Shown: positions 44,690-53,789, counted from the first letter of the stretch. The stretch is DNA of 64,000 nucleotides from CAZTDD01 sp964612675 (GCA_964612675.1 CAZTDD010000010.1:1-64000); one strand, 5' to 3'. Numbers and translations: made by a program. Notes: a model not told the origin generated them from the sequence alone.

Positions 44690-44709
44690 CACAACTCTGG
44701 GGGTAGTCG

Positions 44710-45816
44710 ATGCCGTTGTCGTCACGTCAAAGATTGCTCGGTGTTCTCGACCGAAAACCGATTGACCGCGTTCCGATCTCAACGTACGAAATCAATCCAT
44801 GGGACCAGAAAAACTGGTATTCCCAGCAGCCCTCCTACGCGAGGTTGTGCGAGCATATCCGCGAACATACCGACTGTATCTGGCTTGCAAAAGCCGAACC
44901 GCGGAATAAGGCGACCTGGCCCGAAACGGTCACGAGATGGCGGGACGGCAAAAGCGAATACATACATAAAGTAATCCATACCTTCAAAGGCGACCTCCAA
45001 TGGACTTACCGTGTCGATGACGATTTATATACAACCTGGTTGATGGAGCATCCATTCAAAACGATAGAGGACGTGGATCGGTACCTTTCGCTTCCGTGGG
45101 AATTCGACGGATGCGCCATGTCAGAAGTGGAGCGTGCTCAACGCGAGATTGGTGAGAATGGAATTGTGATGTGCGACATCGACGACGCGATTTGCTCACC
45201 TCCGGATCTTTTCGAATTCGGCCATTTTCTGGTCGTGGCGTATGAACATCGTAAGAAGCTGCGGGAGTTGATGGACGTACTTCAGGAACGAATCCTGACG
45301 GCTTTGGAGTATCAGCTGGAACGCGGTGCAGGGCCGTTGTGGCGGCTGGTGGGACCGGAATATGCGACGCCGCCGTATCTGCCGCCCGCGCTGTTCCGAG
45401 AGCTGGTCGTTGATTACGACCGGCCGATTGTGGACCTGATTCATCGGTACGGCGGGAAAGTGCGCCTTCATTGTCACGGGAAGATTTCACAGGTGCTGGA
45501 CATGTTTCTGGAATTGGGTGTAGACGCTACCGACCCTCTCGAACCACCGCCTCAGGGCGATATCGAACTGGCAGAAGTAAAACGACGAGTAGGCGATCGG
45601 CTGGTGTTATTTGGGAATATGGAACTATTATGGCTTGAACAGTGTACTCCACAGGAAATCGACAGACATGTTCGAACCATGATGGAAAGCGCAAAAGAGG
45701 GCGGCGGGTATGTCGTTCTCCCCACAGCCGCGCCCATCAACATCCCCCTTCGTTCGCAGACGGAGAGAAACTACATTCAGATGATCGACTCCGCGCTGAA
45801 GTACGGGGAGTATTGA
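44710..45816 (+). CDS. Uroporphyrinogen decarboxylase-family protein
   Basis: The 368-residue protein starts with MPLSSRQRLLGVLDRKPIDRVPIS, the classic opening of MtaA/CmuA-type URO-D proteins (R-R-x-x-x-x-L-x-G-xx-x-DRVP). The later LHCHGKISQVLDMFLELGVDATDPLEPPPQGDI contains the conserved H-x-H-G zinc-type motif and a DPLEPP turn, and VLFGNMELLWLEQ closes the barrel. A methyl-group transfer or demethylation role is more likely than heme synthesis. It is the second gene of a folC-led unit. Its C-terminal tail differs from the relic at 864-962. Confidence 0.85.
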   Translation: MPLSSRQRLLGVLDRKPIDRVPISTYEINPWDQKNWYSQQPSYARLCEHIREHTDCIWLAKAEPRNKATWPETVTRWRDGKSEYIHKVIHTFKGDLQWTYRVDDDLYTTWLMEHPFKTIEDVDRYLSLPWEFDGCAMSEVERAQREIGENGIVMCDIDDAICSPPDLFEFGHFLVVAYEHRKKLRELMDVLQERILTALEYQLERGAGPLWRLVGPEYATPPYLPPALFRELVVDYDRPIVDLIHRYGGKVRLHCHGKISQVLDMFLELGVDATDPLEPPPQGDIELAEVKRRVGDRLVLFGNMELLWLEQCTPQEIDRHVRTMMESAKEGGGYVVLPTAAPINIPLRSQTERNYIQMIDSALKYGEY

Positions 45817-45825
45817 ACCCGAATA

Positions 45826-46521
45826 TTATTTTGTTTCTGTTACCGTTGAAGAAATGAACTCGTGAAGTGATTCCACTGAGAAATCGGTCACAACGAGATC
45901 ACATTCCCCGAGATCCGCGTGGCCGCCGGAGGTGGCGATTCCCACACAACGCATGCCTGCATCCAACGCAGCCCGCATTCCGACCGGTGAATCTTCAAAC
46001 ACCAGGCATTCAGTCGATTTCAAATCGGGACAACACTTCTGGCGCAGACGTTCCAACGTGAGCCGGTACACCGCCGGGTCGGGTTTCGAGGCGCCGGCAT
46101 CGGCTGTTGTGGTCACTACATCGAAATAGGTTCCCAAATCTGTCTTTTCAAGAACAAACTCAACCTCTCCCGGCAACGCACCGGTCGCCAACGCCAAAGG
46201 CACACGGCCCCGCCAGGCGTTCAGGACGTTCTCGACACCGGGGACGAACGGGAGGTTCCGTACGATCGTGTCTTTATATCGGCGGCTTTTTTGTTCGACG
46301 AGGTACTTGACGCGGTCAGGTGTCGGCTCTTTTTCGGCTTCCTGCAGCAGCAACGCGAAACACTCTGTATCGCCCCGCCCGTGACATTTCTCCTGAATCT
46401 CGGCCATGGAGAGTTCGATACCGGCTTCGGCGAATACTTGCTGCAGGTTTCGATTGTGAATCGGTTCGTCGTTGAGAACCACACCATTGAAGTCGAAGAT
46501 CAGAGCACGAATTTTGGTCAT
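45826..46521 (-). CDS. HAD-superfamily hydrolase (beta-phosphoglucomutase-like)
   Basis: The 231-residue protein begins MTKIRALIFDFNGVVLNDEP. Motif I reads D-F-N-G-V: the first Asp is present and the second, normally the general acid, is Asn. Motif II is the Thr in ALATGALPGEVEFVLEK, motif III the Lys in ASKPDPAVYRLTLERL, and motif IV FEDSPVGMRAALDAGM. This Asn-variant is known in a subset of family members and may lower phosphatase activity. Convergent with the URO-D gene, it starts 20 bp from the URO-D stop on the other side. Confidence 0.88.
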   Translation of the reverse strand: MTKIRALIFDFNGVVLNDEPIHNRNLQQVFAEAGIELSMAEIQEKCHGRGDTECFALLLQEAEKEPTPDRVKYLVEQKSRRYKDTIVRNLPFVPGVENVLNAWRGRVPLALATGALPGEVEFVLEKTDLGTYFDVVTTTADAGASKPDPAVYRLTLERLRQKCCPDLKSTECLVFEDSPVGMRAALDAGMRCVGIATSGGHADLGECDLVVTDFSVESLHEFISSTVTETK

Positions 46522-46760
46522 TGTTTCTCGTCGAGCGGTTCGATTTCTTTATTGCGGATTTCTCGTGTCGTACGGCTCCACTCCGTATCGGCGTCCCGAC
46601 GGCGCCCTCCTTCGCCTCGATGTTCGCAGCGAGGTATTCCTCTTTCGACTTAAGAGGTATGTGTTTTGCCGCATCCGAGAAACGAAACATTTACCGTCGC
46701 GACCGAGAGATTGTATACTTGGAAAAAGCGAAGGGGAAGCAGTTCCTCAGGAGGAGCCAC

Positions 46761-47156
46761 ATGAATCGATCGGTCTTTCGTATCTTATCACTCATGCTCG
46801 CGGTTCCGTTTCTGTTCAGCGGTTGTGCGGCGGCACTGATCGCGGGGGGAGTCGGAGTGGGTGCCGGAACTGTAGCGTTTATCAAAGGACAGCTCGAATC
46901 GACCGAAATGGTCACACTGGATCGGGCATGGGCGGCTACTCAACAAACCATGGAGGAATTGGAATTCGACGTCGAGGAAAAGAAAAAGGATGCGCTGAAT
47001 GCGAAACTGATTGCGAAAGACAGCAACAGGCGGAGGATCGAGATTCGTTTGGAACGTAAGGACGAAAACAAGACAACGATTAAGATTCGTATCGGTGTGT
47101 TCGGCGACGAAGAGGATTCACGAATGATTCTGCGAGAAATCAGGGCGAATTTGTAA
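46761..47156 (+). CDS. DUF3568-like lipoprotein
   Basis: I chose the ATG at 46761, with GGAGGAG just upstream, which gives a product of 131 residues. It begins with the signal MNRSVFRILSLMLAVPFLFSGCAAALIAGG (lipobox FSGC). The mature part has DRAWAATQQTMEELEFDVEEKKKDALNAKLIAKD, then IEIRLERKDENKTTIKIRIGVFGDEEDS: a small alpha/beta domain of the DUF3568 kind. It lies between two divergent HAD genes and overlaps the second by 17 bp at its 3' end. Function unknown. Confidence 0.78.
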   Translation: MNRSVFRILSLMLAVPFLFSGCAAALIAGGVGVGAGTVAFIKGQLESTEMVTLDRAWAATQQTMEELEFDVEEKKKDALNAKLIAKDSNRRRIEIRLERKDENKTTIKIRIGVFGDEEDSRMILREIRANL

Positions 47157-47817
47157 CGATCCGATTGTCTAACAGCTCCGATGCGCGAATATCGCTCAGT
47201 GCAGGAAAGAACCTGTCACATAACGGAGCGATCACATCTTCCGGGAACGTGTGAGCGACGCCGACAACGTGCATACCGGCCGTACGGGCGGATTTCAAAC
47301 CGGGCGGAGTATCTTCCACAGCGACACATTTCGATGGGTCGCAGCCGCATAGCCGAGCGGCTTTGAGGTAAATGTCCGGTGCCGGCTTTCCATGCTCGAT
47401 ATCATCCCCATTCACAATGATCGTGAACCTGCCATCCAAGCCGGTCAAACGGAAACTCGCACGGACTTTCTCTGTCGAACCCGAGGTGGCTACTGCCGCA
47501 GTAATTCCGTCCCGATCAAGTTCATTCAGCAAATCGAGGACACCATCGAACACATTGAGGCCGCGCTCGTCCAGGAGGCTTTCATAATGTTTCTGTTTTG
47601 CCAGGAGGAATTGTTCTCGATCAAGTGTCGAGGCGGTTTCTTCCAATACCGTTTGAAGCGATTCATGACTTGTCACGCCGCAAAAGCGGCGAAGCTTTTC
47701 AAACGGATATTCGATTCCCTGGTCGAGTAGCGCACGCCGGAACGACTCGAGGCCGAGCGGCTCACTGTCGACCAATATCCCGTCACAATCAAAGACAACT
47801 GCTTGAATTCCGTTCAT
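47140..47817 (-). CDS. HAD-superfamily hydrolase (beta-phosphoglucomutase-like)
   Basis: The 225-residue protein begins MNGIQAVVFDCDGILVDSEP with the full D-x-D-G motif I. Motif II lies in AVATSGSTEKVRASFRL, motif III in HGKPAPDIYLKAARL and motif IV in VAVEDTPPGLKSARTAGM. It is a canonical sugar-phosphate phosphatase or phosphomutase. The HAD paralogue with Asn at the same site lies 0.6 kb away on the same strand. The 3' end overlaps the DUF3568 gene by 17 bp. Confidence 0.9.
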   Translation of the reverse strand: MNGIQAVVFDCDGILVDSEPLGLESFRRALLDQGIEYPFEKLRRFCGVTSHESLQTVLEETASTLDREQFLLAKQKHYESLLDERGLNVFDGVLDLLNELDRDGITAAVATSGSTEKVRASFRLTGLDGRFTIIVNGDDIEHGKPAPDIYLKAARLCGCDPSKCVAVEDTPPGLKSARTAGMHVVGVAHTFPEDVIAPLCDRFFPALSDIRASELLDNRIVTNSP

Positions 47818-47861
47818 AGATAATCCTTCATTGGGAGGCTGTTCTCACGCCCAAACGGAGT

Positions 47862-47969
47862 TGATGGCACCGCAAAAAGTCCAAGAATCGGCCCTCACCC
47901 TAACCCTCTCCCGGCGGGAGAGGGGAACTTCCAATGTCAGCGGACGACCTTTTGCGACGCCGTCAATCT
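47862..47969. repeat. Mosaic palindromic repeat, type A (second locus)
   Basis: The unit CGCAAAAAGTCCAAGAATCG ... GGACGACCTTTTGCG (47871-47956) is nearly the same as 30131-30217, in the same orientation. Flanks read GATGGCACCGCAAAAAGT on the left and TTTTGCGACGCCGTCAATC on the right. It lies in the gap between the second HAD gene and the rhomboid gene. Confidence 0.75.
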
Positions 47970-48176
47970 TGATGCAATCGCAAAAAGTGAGCAAAAGAGA
48001 TCTCAACCCCCTCCTAACCTCCCCCGATCTTCGGGGGAGGAATAGAAACGAGCATGTCCGCAGCATCTTCTCCCCCAAGAGGGCCACGCTTGCGTGGCCG
48101 CTGTAAGGGGAGATACAGAGGGGGTTGAAGACTTCTCTATTCTTATCCCGTCGACTTTTTGCGACGCCGTCAATCT
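47970..48176. repeat. Mosaic palindromic repeat, type B (inverted copy)
   Basis: Bounded by CGCAAAAAGT (47979-47988) and ACTTTTTGCG (48154-48163), this unit is the reverse complement of the B unit at 30233-30403. For example AGTCTTCAACCCCCTC there is GAGGGGGTTGAAGACT here. It contains an extra inner hairpin, GGCCACGC-TTGCGTGGCC, making it about 20 bp longer. The outer flank GACGCCGTCAATCTCGG matches GACGGTGT on the other copy. Confidence 0.75.
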
Positions 48177-48291
48177 CGGGAAAGAGCCCTTTCTCGCTTG
48201 CCGGCTGCTTCTGACACAGCCTGTGGATTGAGGGTCCTGGGTCTCGGGAAAGAGATGCATCTTAGCATTCGTCGCCAACCGATGCACGGGA

Positions 48292-48993
48292 TCACATCTG
48301 GAGGAACCGAAAACTCTGCCGGGGATACCACAACAATGTCAACCAGGAACCGGCGAGAAAACCGCCGACATGGGCGTACCACGCGACATTTCCTACGTCC
48401 ACGCCCATCATCGAGGTGTAAACACTCATCAGCTGACTCAGAAACCAGACCACAATCACAACGAGCGCCGGAACTTCGATAATGCGAACTAGAAAAATGA
48501 ACCACAGAAAACACTGAATGCGCGCAACCGGGAACAGACGCAAATACGCAGCCATGACACCCGCCAAGGCTCCGCTCGCACCGACGACGGGCTTGAAATC
48601 TCCGTAATTGAACACAAAATGAGCGGCAACGGCTACAAACCCGCAGAGAAAAAAGAACAAGAGAAACCACAAGTGCCCCATGCGGTCTTCCACATTGTCG
48701 CTGTAAATCCAAAACGCCCACATATTGGTCAATAAATGAAACCACCCTCCGTGGACAAAAATATAGGTGAGGGGCGAAAGGAGCATAATCGGTTTTTCTT
48801 CCAGCATGACCGAAAACGCTTTCGTGAACGCACCTGGAGTGAATCCATAGGTACGGAACAACGTCTCCTGTCGATCGATTCCCAATGTGGCGACGTAGAA
48901 ATGAACCGCTACACAGATCGCGATGATCGTCCAGCTCACATAGGGCGTACGGCGCGGCCGATTCAAATCTCTGACGGGAAAGAAAAAGAACAT
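48292..48993 (-). CDS. Rhomboid-family intramembrane serine protease
   Basis: The chosen ATG (48991-48993) gives 233 residues starting MFFFFPVRDLNRPRRTPYVSW, a common rhomboid opening. The six-helix core contains FVHGGWFHLLTNMWAFWIYSDNVE, the catalytic Ser in VVGASGALAGVMAAYL, and the catalytic His in WYAHVGGFLAG. These make a GxSG/His dyad protease in the inner membrane. It is a stand-alone rhomboid of the common bacterial class. The end faces the B repeat at 48154-48176, and a spacer of about 115 bp separates them. Confidence 0.93.
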   Translation of the reverse strand: MFFFFPVRDLNRPRRTPYVSWTIIAICVAVHFYVATLGIDRQETLFRTYGFTPGAFTKAFSVMLEEKPIMLLSPLTYIFVHGGWFHLLTNMWAFWIYSDNVEDRMGHLWFLLFFFLCGFVAVAAHFVFNYGDFKPVVGASGALAGVMAAYLRLFPVARIQCFLWFIFLVRIIEVPALVVIVVWFLSQLMSVYTSMMGVDVGNVAWYAHVGGFLAGSWLTLLWYPRQSFRFLQM

Positions 48994-49078
48994 GTCGGTC
49001 GAGCGGGATTTCCTTTCGGGTGTTTGCAGAGAGGCGCGGAGAGGAGATGGATCCCTCGAAGGGCCTGCTCTTTTCCCA

Positions 49079-50566
49079 TTATAACCGGATGGGATTTGTC
49101 TCCGAGGCAGGCTGTACCTCAAGCCGGACGGGAAGACTGACTGTGAAGGTCGATCCCTTCCCCAATCCGCTTTCCAAACTGATTGTTCCGCCCACCAACC
49201 GAACCAATTCGCGGGTTATCGAGAGCCCCAGTCCCACCCCATGGCCGAGTTCCCGATCTTTGATGATCACAAATTCGTCGAAAATCTTCTGTTGCTCTTC
49301 CTCAGGAATTCCTCGGCCGGAATCCCGAACAGAAACCTCAACCTGATTGTCCGAGTTCGGCTGTACGTGCACCTCCACCTGGCCTTTCTGCGTGAACTTG
49401 ACAGCGTTACTCACCAGGTTTTGAAGGATTAGATAGACTGTTTCACGATCGGAATGAAGAACCGGAAGATCGGTATCGCAACACGCGCCAAGCGCGATCC
49501 CTTTGTCTTCCGCGAGTGGACGCAGATTGTCTACAACCGAGTCCACCACTTTTTCAATGCGGAATGGAAGCACATCCAAACGCCACTGACTGGTTTCCAA
49601 CTTCGTAAGCTGGAGCATTTGGTCGATCAGACGGACGAGAACATCCGCGTTCCGAATGACACGGTCCATGGCGGTAGTCTGTTGTTCCGTCACGGGACCA
49701 TACGTCCCCATTTTGAGGAGATCGCAGGCGGTTACCACGCTGTTGAGTGGTGCCCGAAGGTCGTGAGACAACCGCGCATATAGGCGGTTCTTGCTTTCTT
49801 GGATCTGTCGAAGGCGCTCATTCGCTTCTTCGATTTCTTGCGCATGTTTTTCAATTTGTTCGAGTTGCGATTCCCGTACGCGTTCATACCATCGAACCAA
49901 TCGCGTCACGACGAAATATGAACACAATACGATTACAGCCGCCAATCCAATACCGAGCATGCGCAGAAGATTCGAGAGACGGTCCAAATCCGTCTTGATA
50001 TCCCCCTCGAATTGGTGGATTCCCGCAAGCCAGGGACGCCCGCCCACGCTGAAACGCTGGTAGTAAACCAAATTCTGCGCAGCTTCGGGCTCGGACCGTT
50101 GCGACCGTCCCGCGAAACCGTCCCCGTCATGCAGCTCGACAAGTAGATCCTGAACACTCGCCAGATGTTTCCCGTCGAACGTTCGCCGGCTGTACGGTTC
50201 GATGAGATTTCCCATAATCTCCGCAGTTGTCCCCGTCACATCCGCCGGCGCCACCCGCACGTTACCGAAATCGTCCACCAGGCACAGGTACCGCTCTCCA
50301 GGCAACGTACGCTGCTCGACCTCTCGCTCCAGCCGTCGAAGCCATTCGTCTTCATCCCCGTTCGTTTCTTCCCAGAGGCTTTCGGCAAACGCGACGAATG
50401 TCTGAACGATGGAGCGGTTGTCATCGAGCACCTGACGGGTATATAGGCTGCGGAATTCTCTGGTCAGCCGATAGCCGACCAGAGGGAGCACCAGGGCCAT
50501 GATCAAGGCCAGGCCGATGAGTAGGTATAGGAGAAAGCGTGTCTCTGCCTTATGATCGATAGTCAT
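49079..50566 (-). CDS. Membrane-bound sensor histidine kinase
   Basis: The chosen start at 50566 gives 495 residues. Two membrane helices (FLLYLLIGLALIMALVLPLVGY and LGIGLAAVIVLCSYFVV) flank an extracytoplasmic sensor of about 190 residues. A coiled coil (QLEQIEKHAQEIEEANERL) leads to the H-box RLYARLSHDLRAPLNSV (phospho-His), the N-box LVSNAVKF, G1 RDSGRGIP and G2 GHGVGLGLSI. It is a complete kinase. No response regulator is adjacent. It lies 85 bp upstream of the rhomboid gene on the same strand. Confidence 0.92.
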   Translation of the reverse strand: MTIDHKAETRFLLYLLIGLALIMALVLPLVGYRLTREFRSLYTRQVLDDNRSIVQTFVAFAESLWEETNGDEDEWLRRLEREVEQRTLPGERYLCLVDDFGNVRVAPADVTGTTAEIMGNLIEPYSRRTFDGKHLASVQDLLVELHDGDGFAGRSQRSEPEAAQNLVYYQRFSVGGRPWLAGIHQFEGDIKTDLDRLSNLLRMLGIGLAAVIVLCSYFVVTRLVRWYERVRESQLEQIEKHAQEIEEANERLRQIQESKNRLYARLSHDLRAPLNSVVTACDLLKMGTYGPVTEQQTTAMDRVIRNADVLVRLIDQMLQLTKLETSQWRLDVLPFRIEKVVDSVVDNLRPLAEDKGIALGACCDTDLPVLHSDRETVYLILQNLVSNAVKFTQKGQVEVHVQPNSDNQVEVSVRDSGRGIPEEEQQKIFDEFVIIKDRELGHGVGLGLSITRELVRLVGGTISLESGLGKGSTFTVSLPVRLEVQPASETNPIRL

Positions 50567-50620
50567 AATCAATCGCCACCGGGATATACCCCCATTGAAT
50601 GCTCGTATCTTGGCGGGCAC

Positions 50621-52219
50621 ATGTCAATAGAGTGTGCGATATTCGATGAGTGGATTATGTCTTTTCGATGGTCACATGGAGTCCTTCTTGTTTTGCTGGC
50701 AGCGGCTGCGCTTCGGTTGGTTTTTCTCGATGCGCATCCGCCGGGATTCTTCCGGGATGAAGCGGATAAGGGGTATACGACTTACCTGCTTTTGGAAGAA
50801 GGCTGCGACAGCACCGGCCGACCCTATCCGCTCTTTGTCCGCTCCCTCCGCATTGCTACTTCTGCGCTGTACCAGTATATCGATATTCCGTTTGTCGCTC
50901 TCCTGGGCTTGAATGAATACGCGGTTCGGCTCCCTGCGGCGTTGGCGGGCTGCGGGGCGGTTCTTGCGGTGTGGCTGCTGGCCTACCGCTGGTGGGGCAT
51001 GCGAGCCGTTTTTTTTGTTGCGCTATTCCTCGCTTTCAGCCCATGGCATGTGCTCCTCTCTCGGTGGGCGAACCAATCGATTCTGTTGACACTTTGGATA
51101 CCACTTGGCGTTTATGCGTTTGATCGCTTTGTCGATGCGGAACGGCCAAACGCCAAGTTCCTCTGGGGCGGTCTGACGTCATTGGCGTTTGCGCTCGCGT
51201 TGTATACCTATGCGCCGGCGCGGTTGTTTGTTCCGTTGCTGTTGATCGGCCTTGTTGTCCTGTCGTTCCACTCTACGGGGCGGTGGAGCTGGCATGTGTA
51301 TCCGTTATGTCTCATCGGGCTCTTGACGATTCCTTTGGCTCACCATGTCTTGTTCGAGTCTGGAGAAAGCGCGTTGCGATTTCGGGTGATTTCGATCTTC
51401 GGTGCGTCGACCGTGTGGGAGATGATGTATCTCTTCGTGAAAAACTATCTGGCTCATCTGTCGCCCGGTTTTCTCTTTTTCGGGGGGGACTCGAATCCAC
51501 GGCACTCCATCGGTTTTCCGGGACAGATACAGATCTATCTTCTTCCGCTGATTCTGCTGGGACTATGGCACTGTTTCCGTAGGAGAGGGCGTACCGAGCG
51601 GTTTCTGTTGTTGTGGTTCTTTCTGTTTCCGGTGGCGGCGGCGTGTACGGTTGAAGGGATTCCGCATGCGTTGCGGAGTGTGTTTGGGCTGCCGGTGTTG
51701 CAGCTGATGGCGGTTTGTGGGATTCAGGGACTTGGAGAGAAGCCGTTCAGCGAGTGGAAACCGCGGAATATGCGTTTTGCGCGAATCGGTTGGGGGATTC
51801 TGACGATGGGGCTGATTGTTCTGTTCCTTTTGGTTTGCTTTCATCCGGCGACATATCCGGCGCGCTCGGCATTGTATTGGCAGTATGGGTACAGGGATGC
51901 GGTTGGATGGTGGATGGAGCATCGGGATGAATTTCCGCATGCGGTGGTCACCGGGCAGAGCGGGTATCCGGAGACGTTCTTTTTGTTTTACGGAAACCTT
52001 GATCCGGATGTATGGCTGGAGACGCATGAGATCCCCGGTGTGGAGTTCCTCTCACCGGGTTCGACGATGCGGAATCGGTATCGTTCGGGTGAGAAAGGGA
52101 CAGCCTACTTGATCCGTCCCGGCGAGTTGCAGGGCGTTCTGTTAACACCGCTGCATGTGGTTTATCTACCGAACGACCCGAACACAGCGGTATGGATGTG
52201 GGTGGGGGCGGGGAAGTGA
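50621..52219 (+). CDS. GT39/PMT-like membrane glycosyltransferase
   Basis: The likely start at 50621 (or 50657, MSFRWSHGVLLVLLAAAALRLVFL) gives a protein of about 530 residues with at least ten membrane helices. The first loop has FFRDEADKGYTTYLLLEEGCDSTGRPYPLF, where the Asp-Glu pair is the signature of GT39/ArnT/PMT enzymes that use polyprenyl-phosphate sugars. Later FSPWHVLLSRWANQS is also conserved in the group. The acceptor is unknown. The start lies close to the divergent histidine kinase start, and the 5' ends overlap in some readings. Confidence 0.82.
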   Translation: MSIECAIFDEWIMSFRWSHGVLLVLLAAAALRLVFLDAHPPGFFRDEADKGYTTYLLLEEGCDSTGRPYPLFVRSLRIATSALYQYIDIPFVALLGLNEYAVRLPAALAGCGAVLAVWLLAYRWWGMRAVFFVALFLAFSPWHVLLSRWANQSILLTLWIPLGVYAFDRFVDAERPNAKFLWGGLTSLAFALALYTYAPARLFVPLLLIGLVVLSFHSTGRWSWHVYPLCLIGLLTIPLAHHVLFESGESALRFRVISIFGASTVWEMMYLFVKNYLAHLSPGFLFFGGDSNPRHSIGFPGQIQIYLLPLILLGLWHCFRRRGRTERFLLLWFFLFPVAAACTVEGIPHALRSVFGLPVLQLMAVCGIQGLGEKPFSEWKPRNMRFARIGWGILTMGLIVLFLLVCFHPATYPARSALYWQYGYRDAVGWWMEHRDEFPHAVVTGQSGYPETFFLFYGNLDPDVWLETHEIPGVEFLSPGSTMRNRYRSGEKGTAYLIRPGELQGVLLTPLHVVYLPNDPNTAVWMWVGAGK

Positions 52220-52628
52220 TTGAAATTTCTTGGTGCACAAACCTCCAACTGGGTTCGCTCGTGAAGTGTACGAGGCAACCGGGCAGATCTGCTACCCCTC
52301 GAAAAGACAGAAAACTCCCATAATTTGCTCTTCCAACGCAGCCTTCCGGCTCCGCAGAACTTTACTATTCAGGTCTTTTATATCTACTTCCTCGGGTGCT
52401 CACATTACTGAGCCTAGATTCGGCAGTTGAAAGTCGGGCGCGGTTCCTGAGCTCGTCGAAGGGCCGCGCGGGCGTTGGTGATCCGCCTTTCGACAAGCTT
52501 GAGAACCGATCGCGATCTGGAAGATGGCAATGGCAATAGACTATACCGTTAAAAATGCGTGGGTTCCTCTCGCAACAATATCTTCAACTGCCGAATCTCG
52601 GATTATTGAGAAATCTTTCAACAGGGTC
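52220..52628. other. Gene-free stretch before the sulfur/Hdr cluster
   Basis: Nothing in this segment has a recognisable domain. It contains an inverted repeat at 52441-52508. Its right end leads into a promoter and operator candidate. Short frames crossing it look random. Confidence 0.5.
52441..52508. repeat. Imperfect inverted repeat, REP-like
   Basis: CGGTTCCTGAGCTCGTCGAAGG (52441-52462) pairs with CCTTTCGACAAGCTTGAGAACCG (52486-52508) with about five mismatches over a 23-base spacer. The core GTCGAAGG-type arm is a widespread environmental repeat. It is different from the repeat at 19073-19141 and from the CGCAAAAAGT family. Confidence 0.65.
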
Positions 52629-52673
52629 TTGCCACCTTTCTTCGAATATGCTAATATAAAGATACACTTATAT
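52629..52673 (+). promoter_or_regulatory. Promoter and ArsR-type operator before the sulfur/Hdr cluster
   Basis: TTGCCA (52629-52634), 17 bases, then an extended -10 TGC-TAATAT (52652-52657) form a sigma-70-like promoter. Overlapping the -10 is the palindrome ATATAA-N8-TTATAT (52654-52673); with flanks CTAATATAA and TTATATAAG it pairs over 8 of 9 bases. The same pattern occurs before arsR (60882-60901) and, weaker, before the gene at 61169. The overlap with the -10 is the layout of a repressor site. Confidence 0.68.
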
Positions 52674-52835
52674 AAGATGACGTTTATGATCGTATTTCGG
52701 TCCTCCATTGAAAGGAGGAAAGTCGGACAGCACGAGAAGGCACTGGGAGCAGCCACGCGCATGTGTCCCCAGCAGATCAACGCCGACCAGTACAATCGAT
52801 ACGAGGCTTGTACCGGATCCTCTCGGAGGTGAGTT

Positions 52836-53789
52836 ATGCGAACATACCTGGATTGCCTTCCGTGTTTCGTCGACCAAGCGCTGTCCGCAGGCCGCACGGT
52901 TGTCGAGGACGAAAGAACCCACATGCGTATTCTTCAATTCGTGTTCCCTTTGCTGTCTCGCGTGGATTTACGAATGCCGCCTCCGACAATGAGCCAGAAA
53001 ATTTACCAATTGATACGCCAATTGACAAAAAATAGCGATCCTTTTCAACAAATTAAAAAGGACTCAAATTGTATGGCGATGACTGCATATCCCCATATCA
53101 AGAAGGCGATTGACGACGCCATAGAACCGCTGAAGACTGCGGTCATCTATGCCATTGCGGCAAATAGCTTTGATTACTGCACAAAGGCATCTTTGACCGG
53201 ACCCGACTTTATCCAAGCGCTGGACAACCCTCCTGCGCTGGACGTGCTTGACAACGAGTTGGAGGGATTCCAGGCCGCACTGAGAGACGCGAAGAAAATC
53301 CTGTACCTCGGAAATCAGTCCGGTGAAATCGTCTTTGACCGTTTGCTGATCGAGCAAATGCCCGTGGAAAAAACCACCTTTGTTGTGAAAGGCGGATCGG
53401 TTGGAAACAAGGCGACCATCGCCGATGCCCGGATGATCGGTATGACCGATGTCGTGGAAGTGATGGATGACGGTCACAACGCTCCCGGCACAATGCCGAA
53501 TTCCAGCTCATGGTCCTTTCGTGAGCGCTTCGATGCCGCCGATTTGATTGTAGCCAAAGGACATGAGAATTATGAATCGCTCAGCGGCGTATCGAAAGAC
53601 ATATTCTTTCTAATGCAGATCAAATGTTCCCGTCTGGCCGACGCAAGTGACTGTCGTGAGGGGACTTCCGTCCTTCTGAGAAACGGCGGGCCGGGAAAAG
53701 GAGCAGCAACGGATCTATCTGAAATAGATCAAGAATGGTGGACGAAAATCCACGCAGCGGGGGTGATGGAAGGTACCCGCTGGTTATGA
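52836..53789 (+). CDS. DUF89-family (ARMT1-like) protein with altered metal motif
   Basis: The 317-residue protein starts MRTYLDCLPCFVDQALSAG (CxxC of the bacterial and archaeal DUF89 branch) with GGAGGTGA upstream. The family core is seen in AIAANSFDYC, NELEGFQAALRDAKKILYLG, VVKGGSVGNKATIADA and VAKGHENYESLS. The usual metal-binding D-N-x-G-E reads N-Q-S-G-E at residues 160-164, so D is replaced by N and N by Q; D168 in EIVFD remains. DUF89 members are metal-dependent damage-control phosphatases. Leading the cluster that follows, it may be a sulfur- or redox-related accessory with changed activity. Leader of about 160 bases. Confidence 0.82.
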   Translation: MRTYLDCLPCFVDQALSAGRTVVEDERTHMRILQFVFPLLSRVDLRMPPPTMSQKIYQLIRQLTKNSDPFQQIKKDSNCMAMTAYPHIKKAIDDAIEPLKTAVIYAIAANSFDYCTKASLTGPDFIQALDNPPALDVLDNELEGFQAALRDAKKILYLGNQSGEIVFDRLLIEQMPVEKTTFVVKGGSVGNKATIADARMIGMTDVVEVMDDGHNAPGTMPNSSSWSFRERFDAADLIVAKGHENYESLSGVSKDIFFLMQIKCSRLADASDCREGTSVLLRNGGPGKGAATDLSEIDQEWWTKIHAAGVMEGTRWL

